Assembly (NCBI GenBank): GCA_025531455.1
Contig: JAMYHL010000058.1
Coordinates: 186,001 to 250,000 of the forward strand
Reading direction: 5' to 3'
Length of the DNA: 64,000 nt
Source: Apiotrichum sp. Y4204
Taxonomy: Eukaryota; Basidiomycota; Tremellomycetes; Trichosporonales; Trichosporonaceae
Of this stretch, positions 8,489-19,788 are shown piece after piece. The translations under genes were made by a program, and so were the position numbers. The notes under the pieces were generated by a model. The model made no database searches. It worked only from the letters and a program-made list of their open reading frames with translations, and was not told the DNA's origin. The first letter of the stretch is position 1, and the number at the start of each line of letters is the position of its first letter.

Positions 8489-11394
8489 TCACGCTCGCCG
8501 CTCGGACCGGATCTCGACAACAACATTTACAGTCATGAGCAGCGCGTACCCGATCAACAGGCATATCGCCCAGCGGCGGTCGATGAAGAACGAGTTGAGG
8601 GGCACAAAGAGGGCCGTCGTCGCGAGGATGAGCATGAGCCCTGTGCCGCTCACCCAGAGTGTGGGGGAAAAATCGACCGTCACGGGACGGTGTCGCTGCG
8701 ACCACAGGATCGACCACGTCCCCGAGCCACCGATACCGAGCAAGAGGTTGAGCATCGGTCCGCCCTGGAGTCAGAAATGTACATGAAGCTCACTCACAAA
8801 GCAGGCGGAAAAGGCCATGTTGGGGGCAAACTGCGCGATCGTGACGTTGGCCACTAGGTCTGCGAGCGAGTTGCCCACTGCAAAGATGGTCAGACCGATG
8901 ATGGCGTCGCTGAGGCCAAAGATCTCGCCAAAGGTCTGAAGCACCGCGACGACCTCGTCGGCGATTGTCGCAATCCACACCATGCTGCACACAAAGCCTG
9001 CGCAGCAGCGGACCAGGCGCCACGGCTGTGCGCTTCCGTCGTCGGCGAGGCGGGACACAAGAACTGCAGCGGCGGTGCCGATAGCGGCCGCACCAAGGAG
9101 GGCCCACCACACAAAGTGGTCTTCCTCTTGTTCTGTCAGCTAAACTCGTGGCATGTACTCACGGAAGAGGAGCCACACGCATACGACAGGCCCACAGATG
9201 CACTGTGCGGCAGTGAGCGCGGGCGAAAACTCGAGCACACACTCCTCGTCGTCGTGCCCGTCATCGGACGGCGGGCACGAGATGCCCGCGCGCACAAGAG
9301 CCGAAGAATCAGGCATGTGTCGCGGGTTAAAGGTGAACCCGCTCTCGATGAGGTGGTGCAGCTCTTCGCCCACCTCGGGCCCAACTGGGCGATCACGGAA
9401 CGAGTCGCGGGGCGAGAACGAGGCACGCGGGGAGGTGGAGTGCATCGAATGATGCGAAGAGATGTAAAAGCCGGAATTGCGCGGAGACATGCCGCGCGGC
9501 GATGCGGGGCGCGGTATCGGGGATGCGGAGCGGGGAGAGGGAAAGTCGTACGGTGCGGGCGATGCTGTCTGCACCACTTCGCCAAGCGTCTCGTCCTCGC
9601 CGCCAGGCAGAGCGATTGCGCCTTCGTCGCCGCGCCCGTCGTCCACCACTGGCAGTGTCACAGTTAGCGCGAAGAGTGCCGGGACGGAGAACACGGCGAG
9701 GACCATGCCGAAGAGGGATTTTGACATGAAGCCCTGGAGAGAGGGGAAGAGGGTGTGGAGGACGCGGTGGAGTGTGTGGTTCATGGTATCCACGAGGGTG
9801 GCCGTGGTGTTGGTGCGCGAGAGCGGTATGTTTGGCGAGGCGAGGTCGCCCTCGGGGTCGACGACGGAGATGGATGGCACGTCGCCGCGCGACGCGGCAG
9901 ACGAGAGGGGCTCGTCGTCCGGGGCGCGGAGGTTGGCAATGGTGAGATTGAGGGGCGCGAGGGGGTGGGACTCTGCGTCGTGTGCGGGGTGGACGTCCCC
10001 GTCTGTCGGCGTTGCCGCCGACTGCGGCGACGCGGGGACAGTCTCAAGCGTGCCCGGCGACGCATGAACCGGCATGCCAAAGCTGTCATTCAGCTCTGTC
10101 GTGGATCTTGCGCGCGAGAGCCAATTGGCAACCAGCGACGAGCTCCGTGATCGCCCCGAGCTACTTTTCCGCACCTGTGGGCCGGAAGCGACGCGGCGGT
10201 GCCGGCCCGCCGCCGCCGCAAAGTAGTCGCTGTCGTCGCCGTGGGGGACTATCGGACTTGCTGGCTGCGAGTTGCCGACGGACGAAGACGGCGTGTGGCC
10301 CTCGCGCTTGAGGGCATTCACGGCGTCGCGGAACTCGACGGCACCGAGCAGCGACCACGCCGCGCGCTGCGTGTCGGCGGCCTGCTCTTCTGCCGCGACG
10401 GCATCGTCGTACGAAACCATACGAGACGCACTGCTGTGTCGCCTCCGATTCAGATCCGGCGTCGCAGGGTTGAGATTCAGCGACTCGGACATTGACGCCG
10501 AGACCTCGACCTCGACGCCGTTCGTGTCCGCCGCGGCCTCCTCGTCGTGCACCTTCCACCCGAGATCGGCATACGCCTCCCGCTTGCGCTGGCGGGTACT
10601 CCACCACGACTGGGCGACGACAACCCCCACATACAGCGCATACACAGCCACCATGCCGCCTGATTCCCTTAGCGTTAGCTCGCCGTCAGCGAGCACGAGC
10701 ATGAGCAGCAGCACGGCAATGGCGAAGAAGAAGATGTCGCGGAGAAAGGCAAAGCCGGGCACGTGGAACGGGCGCACCATCGCGATGGAGCCGACGACGA
10801 TCGAGGTGATAAACGACGCCGCGCCGATCAGCTCGCCGACCGCGAGGCCGAATGTCCCCTGCCGCACGCTCACAAAGGTGGAAAAGACGTCGGGCGAGCC
10901 GTTCCCGAACGCGAGGAGCGTCACACCTGCAGTCGTCTCGCTCAGGCCGAGATATGCCGCGACGGTTGCGAGGTTTGGGCAGAAAAAGTCGGACGCCGTA
11001 ATCGAGATGGTGCAGAACAGAAACACGATTATCACAAGCAGGCAGGTAACGAAGAGCGGCCGCAGTGCTGGCGGGCACTGTTCCCAGATAGCGTCGTAGG
11101 GAATCCCGAGGAGCGCGCCTGCCCCGTGCTGATGTCAGTGAGGATCAACTCGAGGTCGAGACTCACATGGGGTTCGCCGGGTTGGCCGCCGTCGCCTTCG
11201 CGCTTCATGAGAATGCGCTGTGTGCTCTTCACACGCGCGCGCGGCGTCGCAGCGAGGCAGAGCACGAGCGTAGCGACAACGAGCGCCCACGCGAGCGCGC
11301 GGTGCGGCCGGCGTCTTGGCTTGGTCTTTGGATTCGGCGCTGCCGCGTGCCCACGGTGCCCTCGGTGCCCTCGGCGGGGCAGCATCGCTGCCAT
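8489..11394 (-). CDS. Sodium/calcium exchanger family protein (NCLX/Ecm27-like Ca2+:cation antiporter)
   Basis: Multi-pass membrane antiporter that probably moves Ca2+ against Na+ or H+ across an internal membrane. Exons are 11394-11167, 11128-9163, 9126-8798 and 8764-8489, giving 932 residues; introns are 38, 36 and 33 nt. Both inverted alpha repeats are present. Alpha-1 contains GVTLLAFGNGSPDVFS and alpha-2 contains TIFAVGNSLADLVANV, with the ion-coordinating GNGSPD and GNSLAD motifs. Between them lies a long Ser/Pro-rich loop of about 400 residues, expected to be cytosolic and regulatory. The N-terminus has a basic segment, then one hydrophobic helix. For exon 3 an alternative CAG acceptor 6 nt upstream (exon start 9132) would add two residues. 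Organelle and co-ion cannot be read from sequence. Confidence 0.88.
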
Positions 11395-12324
11395 TGTTAT
11401 GCGCTGTGCGCGATATGCAGTGCGAGGCCGATGCGGGGTCGATGCGTGATGCGCGATGCAATGGGTGGCGAGAGTGTCGCTTGCCGCTTATCGCCGTTTC
11501 TGGCTGGATGATCACGTCGGAGCGTTCGGAGGTGGCGTACGAGCGGCGATGGATGGCGATGGGGGAGATGCAGGCGATGGATGGGGTGGATGTGGATATG
11601 GCGACCTCGAGCCAAGAGAACGATGACAAGGACAAGAAGAGGACAAGACGACGGAAAAAGAACAACAAGACAGGAATCGGGATGGATGGTGTGGTGGGTG
11701 GTGGGTGGTGGTGCTGCAAAAAGCGCCAAGAACAAGAAATCCTCTTTTCGGTCCCCCATCCACCCCTTGGTATTGCTTCTCGACCATGCAGTACGGTGCC
11801 GCTGTGGACGATGACGACGGCGTGCAGCAATGCAAGTAGTGCGTAGTGCTCGCGTGCTCCATCCTCCCTGTTCCCTGCGATGCATACCGCGGTCCGCCCG
11901 CCCCACTATTCTCCCCTATCCCGGTGCTGCGCGTGGTGGCCCGGCTCGCCCGGCTGTTGCGGCTCCTGCGGTTGCTGCTTCCCGTGATCAAGTGGTCAGT
12001 TGTTGTGACGTATTGCCGTCGGGCCCGGCGCTACGAGACAAGGGCCACGGAACAAGAAGCACTTAATGCCTCACCGTCGCCGGGCGCCGAGCGCGAGCAA
12101 GCGAGTAAGCGAGCAAAGAAGCGCCGCTCTACAGTCTCGTGTGCTCGTATGACTCTCTTGTCCGACGCCGCTCTGCACCATCTGTCATCGTCTACATCTC
12201 TTTTCGCTTGGCGCTTCGTATTTGGCTCCTGATTCTCATCAAGGCGGTGCTGCAGCGAGGGTGTTGCGCAGACTGCCCTGGGCCGTGGGAACACAGCGGA
12301 GAGGACAGAATCAAAAATATCTCA
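11395..12324. other. Intergenic region upstream of exchanger and of tRNA-Ala, no gene seen
   Basis: 930 bp between the exchanger start (minus) and tRNA-Ala (plus). Frames here translate to His/Ser/Arg-rich or low-complexity sequence from GGTGG- and GATGG-type simple repeats (11600-11760). It must contain the exchanger promoter. Confidence 0.4.
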
Positions 12325-12413
12325 GGGCGTGTAGCTCAGTTGGTAGAGCGTGTCATTAGCAGGATCCAACTCCTATCTTGACAAGGTCTTTGGTTCGATT
12401 CCTAACTCGTCCA
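12325..12413 (+). tRNA. tRNA-Ala(AGC) with 16-nt intron
   Basis: The acceptor stem GGGCGTG pairs with CTCGTCC, followed by discriminator A, and includes the G3:U70 wobble that is the alanine identity element. The D-arm is GCTC/GAGC and the anticodon stem is TGTCA/TGACA. With the intron removed the loop reads TTAGCAT, giving anticodon AGC. The intron is 12362-12377 (16 nt), at the canonical position after base 37. The T-arm TTTGG/CCTAA has a T-T mismatch in the middle. The mature length is 73 nt. A T-run starting at 12414 is the Pol III terminator. Confidence 0.93.
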
Positions 12414-12753
12414 TTTTTTGTTTTGTTTTAGTTGCTCTGGAGGCATGGAGATCTCGAATTGCGGATTGCATGGATTGTTCGACCTGCGAGACCCAGTCAC
12501 ATACGCTGCAATCGTCTGTGCAGACGTGCAACCCCCTTCGCGTCACTCGTCACTCACATCACATTCCATCTCAACAAGACAGACAGTCAAAAATAAAAAA
12601 AGAGGTGGGAATCAAGGTAGTATGCCAGATATACAGGTCGCTAAAAGAGGGGAAGGGGGGTGGGGGTATATATGGCTATATGGCCTCGGTTTTTTGGTTC
12701 GTGAGTGTTTATTTGTCTTTGACGTAAATGCTCGCTGCTGTTCGCTACCGTTG
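12414..12753. other. Intergenic region between tRNA-Ala terminator and BTB/CAP-Gly stop codon
   Basis: These 340 bp start with the Pol III T-run and then form the 3' flank of the large minus-strand gene. A G-rich run (GGGGAAGGGGGGTGGGGG, about 12650-12667) is followed by alternating TATA steps (12668-12682). No coding sequence is recognised. Confidence 0.4.
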
Positions 12754-15700
12754 CTACTCGGCGCCCATGACGAAGACGACCTCGGAGGGACGCACGAAGA
12801 GCGCGCGCGGACGGTGCGGTGGCGCCCAGTCCGCCACGAACGGGGCGCCTGCGCGGTGCGGCGTGTGTGGCGCCGCGAGGGCGATGCCGTTGAACCGTCT
12901 GCGCGGGGGCAGGTCCTCGGCTATCGCTGCGATGCGCCGCTGGCGCTGCGTGCGGGCCGCCAGCTCGGCAGGCGAGAGATGGGGCGGCGGCTGCGTAAAG
13001 TGGAAATACCGTACACCGCTCTTGGCGCCCGTTGGGAGTGTCTCGACGCCAAAGCGCTCCAGGTCGTCCACTTCCAGCCCGACCCAGGTGTCCGACTCGC
13101 CCGCCAGATGGCCGAGATATTTTACGTTTGCGCGGAATCGGGCGCGACGCTGCGCCAGCGTCACGATACAGGGGATACCGACGTGCAGCGAGATGCCCTT
13201 GCCGTTGAACGGGACGTTGTCGTCGTTGATCTCGATCCTGGGCGGCGGCGGTGTCGGTGGTTTGCGCGGGGGAGGGTCAAAGGCGCGTGCCGGGTGGGGG
13301 CGGAATTGCGGGGATGACGAGTGCGTGCGGAGAGTGCCTGCCTCGCTTACGATGCGGGTGACTGACGGAAGAGGTGCGGCGCTTCGCGGACTGCCATTCG
13401 GCAGGGATTGGGTTGCAGATGGCGGTGAGGATGCAGGCTGAGGGATGATGAGCGGCGAGCCAAATGATGGTATGTCACGGATCTGAGGCACTGGTGATGA
13501 ACCGTCGCTCGGAGGCGAGGTACCCAGCCGTGGCGCGGGGGTCGACGGAGGCGAGAGCGCGCGGCGCGACGGCGACATGGGACGCTGCTGCGGCGAATTG
13601 CGATATGGCGGCGTTTGCGTGCGGTGCGGCGGCGATGTGGGCCGCTCGAGTACCACTGGGCGTGTATACCGTGCTGCTATCGGGAGGTCGGGGCGCGGAG
13701 CATGGATCGTGGGCTGGGCCGGAGGGGGAGCTGTCGGATGCACATTATCCCTCTGGGCATCCTTTGGCGGTATTTTCGGGGGAGTATCGATTATAGAAAC
13801 AGCGGGCCCGCGGCGCGCCGTAGGTGTAACTTCTGTAGAGGTAGTTTGCGTTGTGGCGAGAGACGTAGGGGGTGTAGTAGGTTGCCTGGCATCTGTCGAC
13901 TTGGGGGTGAGGTCGAGGGGAGCGCCAGGAACGGGGGTACGTGTGGGCGTCACGGGTGATGCGCGGTTCGTGGTGGTGTGGGCCGCCCCGTTGACCATGG
14001 GCGAGGGCGCGTCGGCAAACTGCCCCGGGGATGGAACCCAGCCATGCGGCGATGGGGCATCTGCAAACTGCGAAGGGGTGGAGACGGACTGGGCGGGGAC
14101 AGCGAGAGACGACGAGCGAACAGGGGTGACCGGGGTACGCGTCGGAGTGACGACAGTCTCCTGGTCCTTGACCGCCAGCTCTGAATCCGGCTTCGCCTCT
14201 GGTGTCGTGGGAGCCGCAGTTGTTGTCACAGCAATGTCCTTGGCCGCTGCTGGCGCCTCACCATTAGCGACCTCTGATGGGTGGGCTTCCTGAGACACCT
14301 CAGGTGTCTGCAATACCCCGGAATCCTGCGACGTCTCAGAAACCTGCGATGTCTCAGAAACCTGGTACACCTGCGACGCGGGCGTGGAGGGTTCCTCGGC
14401 GTCGACGTCGGTCTTTTCGAGCTCGGGCGTGGGCGGCACAGAGTCCGTCGACGCGGGCACGCCAACCTCGGGTTTGACCTCGTGCTCAACCTCGGTCTCC
14501 TCTTTGATCTCCTTTATCTCGTCTGGCAGAGTCCGGCTGTCAGGGGAGACGGGGGCGACAACGAGGTTGTCGTCGTCGACAACTATGATTGGCTCCGCGG
14601 AAGCTGCATTCGAGGTACGCGGGGTGATCGCCTCGGGCGGGCCCTCGGTCGAGCCTGAGGACGAGCGGATCGACTTGCGCGGCTGGCGTACCCCGGCAAC
14701 CGAGGGAGGAAGCGGTGTCGCGCGCTTCCATGGTGCCGGGGGCGTCGAGGACGAGGTCGTGCGCTGGCGCGTGATAGACGACGGGGTCGAGCGCGGGGTG
14801 AGTGAAGTGGAGCGCACGCGGGTGCCAACCGGAGGGGAGAGAGTTTCGCCGGGCATGCGAGGCGTGACGGGCAGTGAGGGGCGAGGACGCGTTGCCGCAG
14901 TAGGAGTCTTGGGCGCGGGAGCCTTGGTGGTCGCGGAACGCGTGAGCGACTTTGTGGATGCCGAGGTACGCAGCGGCGGAGGCTTGGGCGTCGACGACTC
15001 GGGCGCCTTGCTCATGCTGGTGGTCCGCGAGGCGGGGGTTCTCGTCGTCGTCGGGGTCCTAGCGGCTGTAGCTGTGGCAGGTGGAGATTTGACTGCCGTG
15101 GTGGGTGATCGTGTGCCCACTACCGGCGACCGCGTGGCAGCGGCGCGCACGCTGGCCGGGAGTGCAGGAACGGGCGATGCGCTGGCACCCGCCGGCGCCG
15201 CCTTGGACCGCACGCTCGTGACTGACATGGTCCGCGTGCGTAATGTCGGCGTCGACTTTGAGGCCGGGAGCGCGTCCACGGACGGCCGGGGCGTGGGGCG
15301 GGTGGGTTTGGCCGTAGTGGCTGCACTGGTGGGAGTGGCTTTGGTCGCAGTTGACGTGCCGGCTGCAGGAGTGGCCTTAGTCGCGGTGGACGCGCCGGCC
15401 GCAGGGGCAGCCTTCGCCGCCGTGGACGCGCTGGCTGGCGCAGCTTTCGTCGCGGTGGAAGCGCCAGCAGCCGGCGCAGCCTTTGCTATGCTCGCGGCCG
15501 TCGCGCGCGTGACGCCCTCCTTTGAGCTCTCCGCGATGGGCGATATCCCAGGCCGTGGTCCGGCGGCAGCCTTGGAGGTCTCCGCCTTGGTGGCGGTCCG
15601 CGTGGATGCCACGGAGGGAGCCCGCGCCGCCACGGAGGGCGCCCGCGCCGCTGGCCGGGTCGCTGGTGTTGACGACGACGCAAATGTGCTGGCTGTAGGC

Positions 15701-18700
15701 GACTTGCCAGGTACCGAAGCGGCCGTCCTCGCAGACGCGGTGGTCTTCCCAGATGCGGTTGTCTTCGCCGATGTAGCCGTCTTTGCGGATGCAACTGTCC
15801 TGGCGGTTGCCGTGGTGCGCACGCTCGACGCCGACTTTACGCTCGCGGTGGACTGCTGGTGGCGTAACGGTGGGCTCGACTTGCGGGGCCGGAGCACTGG
15901 CGTCGATTGGCGCTGTCGCAGCGACGGCGATCCCGTCGAGTGTCTTGGTGACGGGGCGTCGCCCCTCGTGCCCGAGCTGGACGCCACTTGGGATACAGTG
16001 CTCTTGCCCGTAAGCAACGGGCGCGGAGGACCGGTCATGACCTGTCCCGCTTTGCCGCGTGCCGGTGTCGGGGAGCTGGTGCCGCCGTTGCTCGGGGTTC
16101 CGCGGGGAGTCGATGAACGACTACGCGAGCCAACAGACACGATCGGCGTCTTGCCTGCTGCTGTTGGGCTGCGAGCGGTGGGTCCCGAGGTGGCCTGCTG
16201 GCGGGAGGAGGAGGGGATGGTTGCAGAGGACATTACGGAACTCGTGGATGCGATGGATGCAGAACTCGAGAGACGAAGGCGGCGCAGGCCATTTGGTCCA
16301 TTTGGCTCGCGGTGGCCCGGATCAGACGTGCGCACAGTCGACGCACGGCTCGCGCGGCCTGCATCCGACGTGCGCGGGGTGCGCGCCGGGGCTGGCGCTG
16401 CGGGCGCCTTGCCCTTTGCTGCTGTTCGCGACGTCGTGACGGATGGCTTGCGTTCGCGGCCGCCTCCTGGAAACGGGACTTGGCGGCTGAGCAGGTCGTC
16501 GACGGAGACGTCGATTTCTGGGGGTGAGAACAGGAAACAAGAGCATGGCTGGAACCCACCATCAGAAATCTCTTTGAGTGACCACTTTTCCAAACCCGCA
16601 AAGCCATTCTCCTCCTTGATCTGCATCCACCTGCGGCGGATATGCGCGAGCACACCCTCCCTGGCGGTCTCTATCTTGTGGCGGGCGTGAGACCGCGCGG
16701 GGAGGGCTGCCTCGAGCGTCTCCGGATCGACACGCAGCATGAGAGAGGACACGACAGTCTGGTACATTTGCGGCGCCTGAACGTACGCGCGGCCAGCAGT
16801 GTCGACGACCTCCTTCAAGACGTGGTCGAACAGATCCTCGCTAAAGCCCTTGCCGTTGATGAGATCCCAGAGGTCGGCGCTCTCGCACACGGCTGCAAAC
16901 TGGCTCGCCAAGATCTCCCGAGCGCGAAGCTCGACGGTTTCCGTCATGGCGCCCAGCGCGTCCACCCAGGGTGCGGCTTCTGGGCCCTTTGTCCGAATCC
17001 CATGCTCCATCTTTGAGCGCACACGGAGAATGCCGCGGTAGGCCGTGATGACATTGCTCGCGCTGAGCACCGTGACAACATCGCTGACAAGATCCTCGCG
17101 CTCTTCGGGATCCGCTAATCCGACTTCGCGGTTCCAGCACTCTGCCCAGCCTGTGAGGATGAAGCGCCGTGTACGGCGCTGAAGTTCCACTGATGCGACG
17201 TCGGGCGAGCACGAGAAGCGCCACACGCGGGAGATGCGGAACAGACACTTGCGGCAGTGACACTTGCTCCACTCGAGGCCATGGCACAGGTCGTGGACCA
17301 GTCGCGCCTCGATTTCAGCGACCAAGGCGTCGAGCTGGAGGTAGAGTGCCGACCTGTAGATCTGGAACGCTGTGGAGAGGTCAAACGAACGGTTTGAAAA
17401 GTCGAGGTGGCCGGCATAGATCCAGCCCAGGCAGAAGTGAAGGGCGGCCGGGGTGAATGGTGGTGTGGGGAGATAGATGTCTGCTGTTGGGGGTCTGAAC
17501 TCTGTCGGGTTGAGAAGGAGGGATGAAAAGTAGGGTGACCGGGAGACGAGCATGAAGCGATGTGCGGTGAAGATGACTGTCGACGCGAGGGAATCGTCAG
17601 AGTCTTCCGAGCCGTCAGAGAAGTATTCCTCGCCTTCGGGCGTCTCAAGCTGGATGCGGACGTCGCAGTAGAGCTTGGACGTCCACATGTAGGTAAAGTC
17701 CTGTCCGAGCTGATCTCGCCGTTCGGCGAGGTTACCGCGGCGTCCCAGCGAGTCGCGCGGACTTGCGCCACCATTTGCGGTGCCCGTTGGTGGAGCACCC
17801 ACCTCCTCCTCTTTGCTTATCCACTGGACGACATCGCCAAAGCCTTCCCCAGTGTACAGCCACTCGAGCTGTGCGAGGAAGAGCTCGGGCGACTCGTCGC
17901 TCCCGAGATGCAGCACGCGGTCTCCTCCTGCGCTCAAAGTCGGGGCGCGCAGCGTGCCGTCGCTCTCTGCAGTGTCGACTGACAGGGAGCTGTGGTTGAA
18001 GAATGATGGACTCGGTGTCGTCCGCTGCGACGCGGCGGGCAGCAGCGACGGCACCGGGTATGGAGAGGGACCAGACTGATGGCTCAGGCTGGTGGGAGAG
18101 CGCGAGTACGTCTTGTTGCTGAGAAAGTAGCGGTCCTTGAATGCTTCTGAGAGTGTGTTAGCTGGGCGTGACGCTGAGAATGCATTCGCGTAGACTCACT
18201 CGGCGCGCGGACATAGACAATAGCTGCTGTTAGCGTGCTGCGTGCGGCAAGTGATGGTGAGGGTGAGGGAGATGGTGATGGTGCACGGTGGCTCGGCGGC
18301 GCGTTGCACGGCTCTCCAAGTGCGTCCATGCTGGACACCGACGATGCCTCTTTCGGCACTGCGCGCGCGCTGCCGGCATTCGTGCGAGCGACGACGGCGA
18401 TGCCTCCAAGATCCAAGACAACCGACGTGTGCCCCTCCTGGCTTCTCCCCCGCTACGCACCTTTATGTGCCCAGATCCTGTCGCTCGCGTCCGTCTCCCA
18501 CGATACATCGGCAAAGCGGTCGCGCGCGTGCTCAAACAGGCTGCGGAGATCGCGGGCCCACAGCTCGGTCGACTCGGCGACACAGTCGTCGACGGACATG
18601 AACGGCGTGAGCGGCCGCCCGCTGCTGTTTGACCGCGCGTATGGGTGCGAGCTGAAGCTGCTGAGACTCCGCCCCGTGCTCGAGCTGCTGCGCGTCGCAT

Positions 18701-18797
18701 GCCCGCTGCCTGTACCGGGGCCGGGGCCGCTTGCGGCGGAGCTGGTGCTTGTCCTGCCGGCGCGCGGGCCATTGTCGGGTCGTGGTGCTGTTCTCAT
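12754..18797 (-). CDS. Giant two-BTB-domain protein with C-terminal CAP-Gly domain (1917 aa)
   Basis: Predicted cytoskeletal or scaffold protein. Exons are 18797-18461, 18223-18200 (a 24-nt microexon) and 18146-12754. The first BTB domain is rebuilt only when the microexon is joined: DRIWAHK / AIVYVRAP / KAFKDRYF (about residues 95-215). A second BTB follows at about 279-401 (LYCDVRIQL, AHRFMLVSRSPYFSSLL). Residues about 680-1760 are low-complexity Ser/Thr/Pro/Ala sequence with tandem S/TAKTA- and AAPAAGASTATK-like repeats and SP/TP sites. A CAP-Gly fold starts near 1769 (GIPCIVTL, ANVKYLGH, WVGLEVDD, GVRYF) and ends in LFVRPSEVVFV. About 60 residues are inserted between GVRYF and LFVRPS, and the usual GKNDG motif is absent. 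CAP-Gly domains bind EEY/F tails of tubulin or EB1, so microtubule association is an inference. The start at 18797 was chosen over 18980 because the upstream part is poorly conserved-looking; that choice is uncertain. Confidence 0.82.
15050..15860. repeat. Degenerate tandem Ala/Thr/Lys-rich coding repeats
   Basis: Inside the BTB/CAP-Gly gene, successive units translate as variants of A-A-P-A-A-G-A-S-T-A-T-K (about 15310-15480) and S-A-K-T-A/T-T (about 15690-15800). DNA units are roughly 36-60 nt and 18-21 nt. This accounts for long open frames on the opposite strand. Confidence 0.7.
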
Positions 18798-19788
18798 CGC
18801 AGGCCTGCGGTGTGGGGCACAGCCAGTGCCCCAGTCATTGACTGGTGCCGGAGACGCGGGAGTGAGGGGAGAGCGGGAGCGAGAGACAGGGGGGCGGTCG
18901 CGGGGTGGGAGACGGACAGGCGCGGTGGTGTGTGAAGGAGTGTGTTTCGCTGAAATGTGCTGTGTGCGAGGTGGATGCAACTGTAGGATGCAAATGGAGT
19001 GTAAGGGAATGAATGCCGAGGTCGGGGTGTGTGTGTGTTTCGTTCGCTGTGCGTGATGGTGATGAGAGAGAGAAAGACGGTGAGTGAGAGTGGGAGAGGG
19101 AGAGAGACGGAGAGGTGTTGGCTCGTCGTTTGTCGTCGTGGGAGGTGTGGCTGCGCGCGCTCCGAGTCCCTTTCAGGAGCACGCGCGTCAGACCCCCCAC
19201 TCCATCCGTCCATTCCTCTTGTTTCTCTCTCTCTCTTTTTCTCGTGCATGCATCTCCTATCCCTCTCTCTCTCCCTCTCGCATCTCCTTTAATCTACGCG
19301 CCTCAATGCATCAATTCAGCGCTACTGACTACTGACTACTAACTACTGACAGCTACCGCATTTCCCCTTCCCACGCCAGGCCAGGGCCCGCACAATTTAA
19401 GCCTCGAGAGTCGTCTCGTCGTGTGTCGTCTCGTTTCTTGTAGCTCTCTCGTCTCGTCTCGTCTCTCTCTCTCGGTGTGGCGCCAGGAATGCCGGAGCCG
19501 GGAGAGTGCCGTAGCGCGCGGCGCGTGCATCACAAGATCCAACCCAGGTCTTGATGGTGGTCGATGATGTCGGTTCGCACAGCTTCATCCAGTTTGCCAC
19601 CTTTGGGCACATGATACCGTTACTTTCTCAGTTCCCAGCTCCACAGAACACAAGAACATGCAACATGCAACATGCAACATGCAACATGCAACATACATCT
19701 TACAACATACATCCTCTCGCAAGACACAACTCTCCAAAGCATAACAAGCGAGCACAACAAACACGACCCAAAGCCCAACTACCTATTC
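18798..19788. promoter_or_regulatory. Divergent intergenic promoter with GA/CT and ACATGCA repeats
   Basis: These 991 bp lie between the start of the BTB/CAP-Gly gene (minus) and the unknown repeat protein (plus). The region is dominated by purine and pyrimidine runs: GAGAGA-type at 19060-19115 and CTCTCT-type at 19225-19280. A direct repeat of a 7-nt unit (ACATGCA, about five copies) at 19655-19694 lies about 100 bp before the plus-strand ATG. No additional gene is supported. Confidence 0.45.

Noticed and set aside
14384..16690. 768-codon open frame on the plus strand opposite the BTB/CAP-Gly gene
   Set aside because: It is antisense to a repeat-rich coding region; its Val/Ala/Asp repeats mirror the Ala/Thr/Lys repeats on the other strand, and it has no domain.
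18224..18460. Possible extra coding exon reading GIAVVARTNAG in the BTB/CAP-Gly gene
   Set aside because: Skipping it restores the BTB core exactly and uses a CTAAC branch site and CAG acceptor, so it is better explained as intron.
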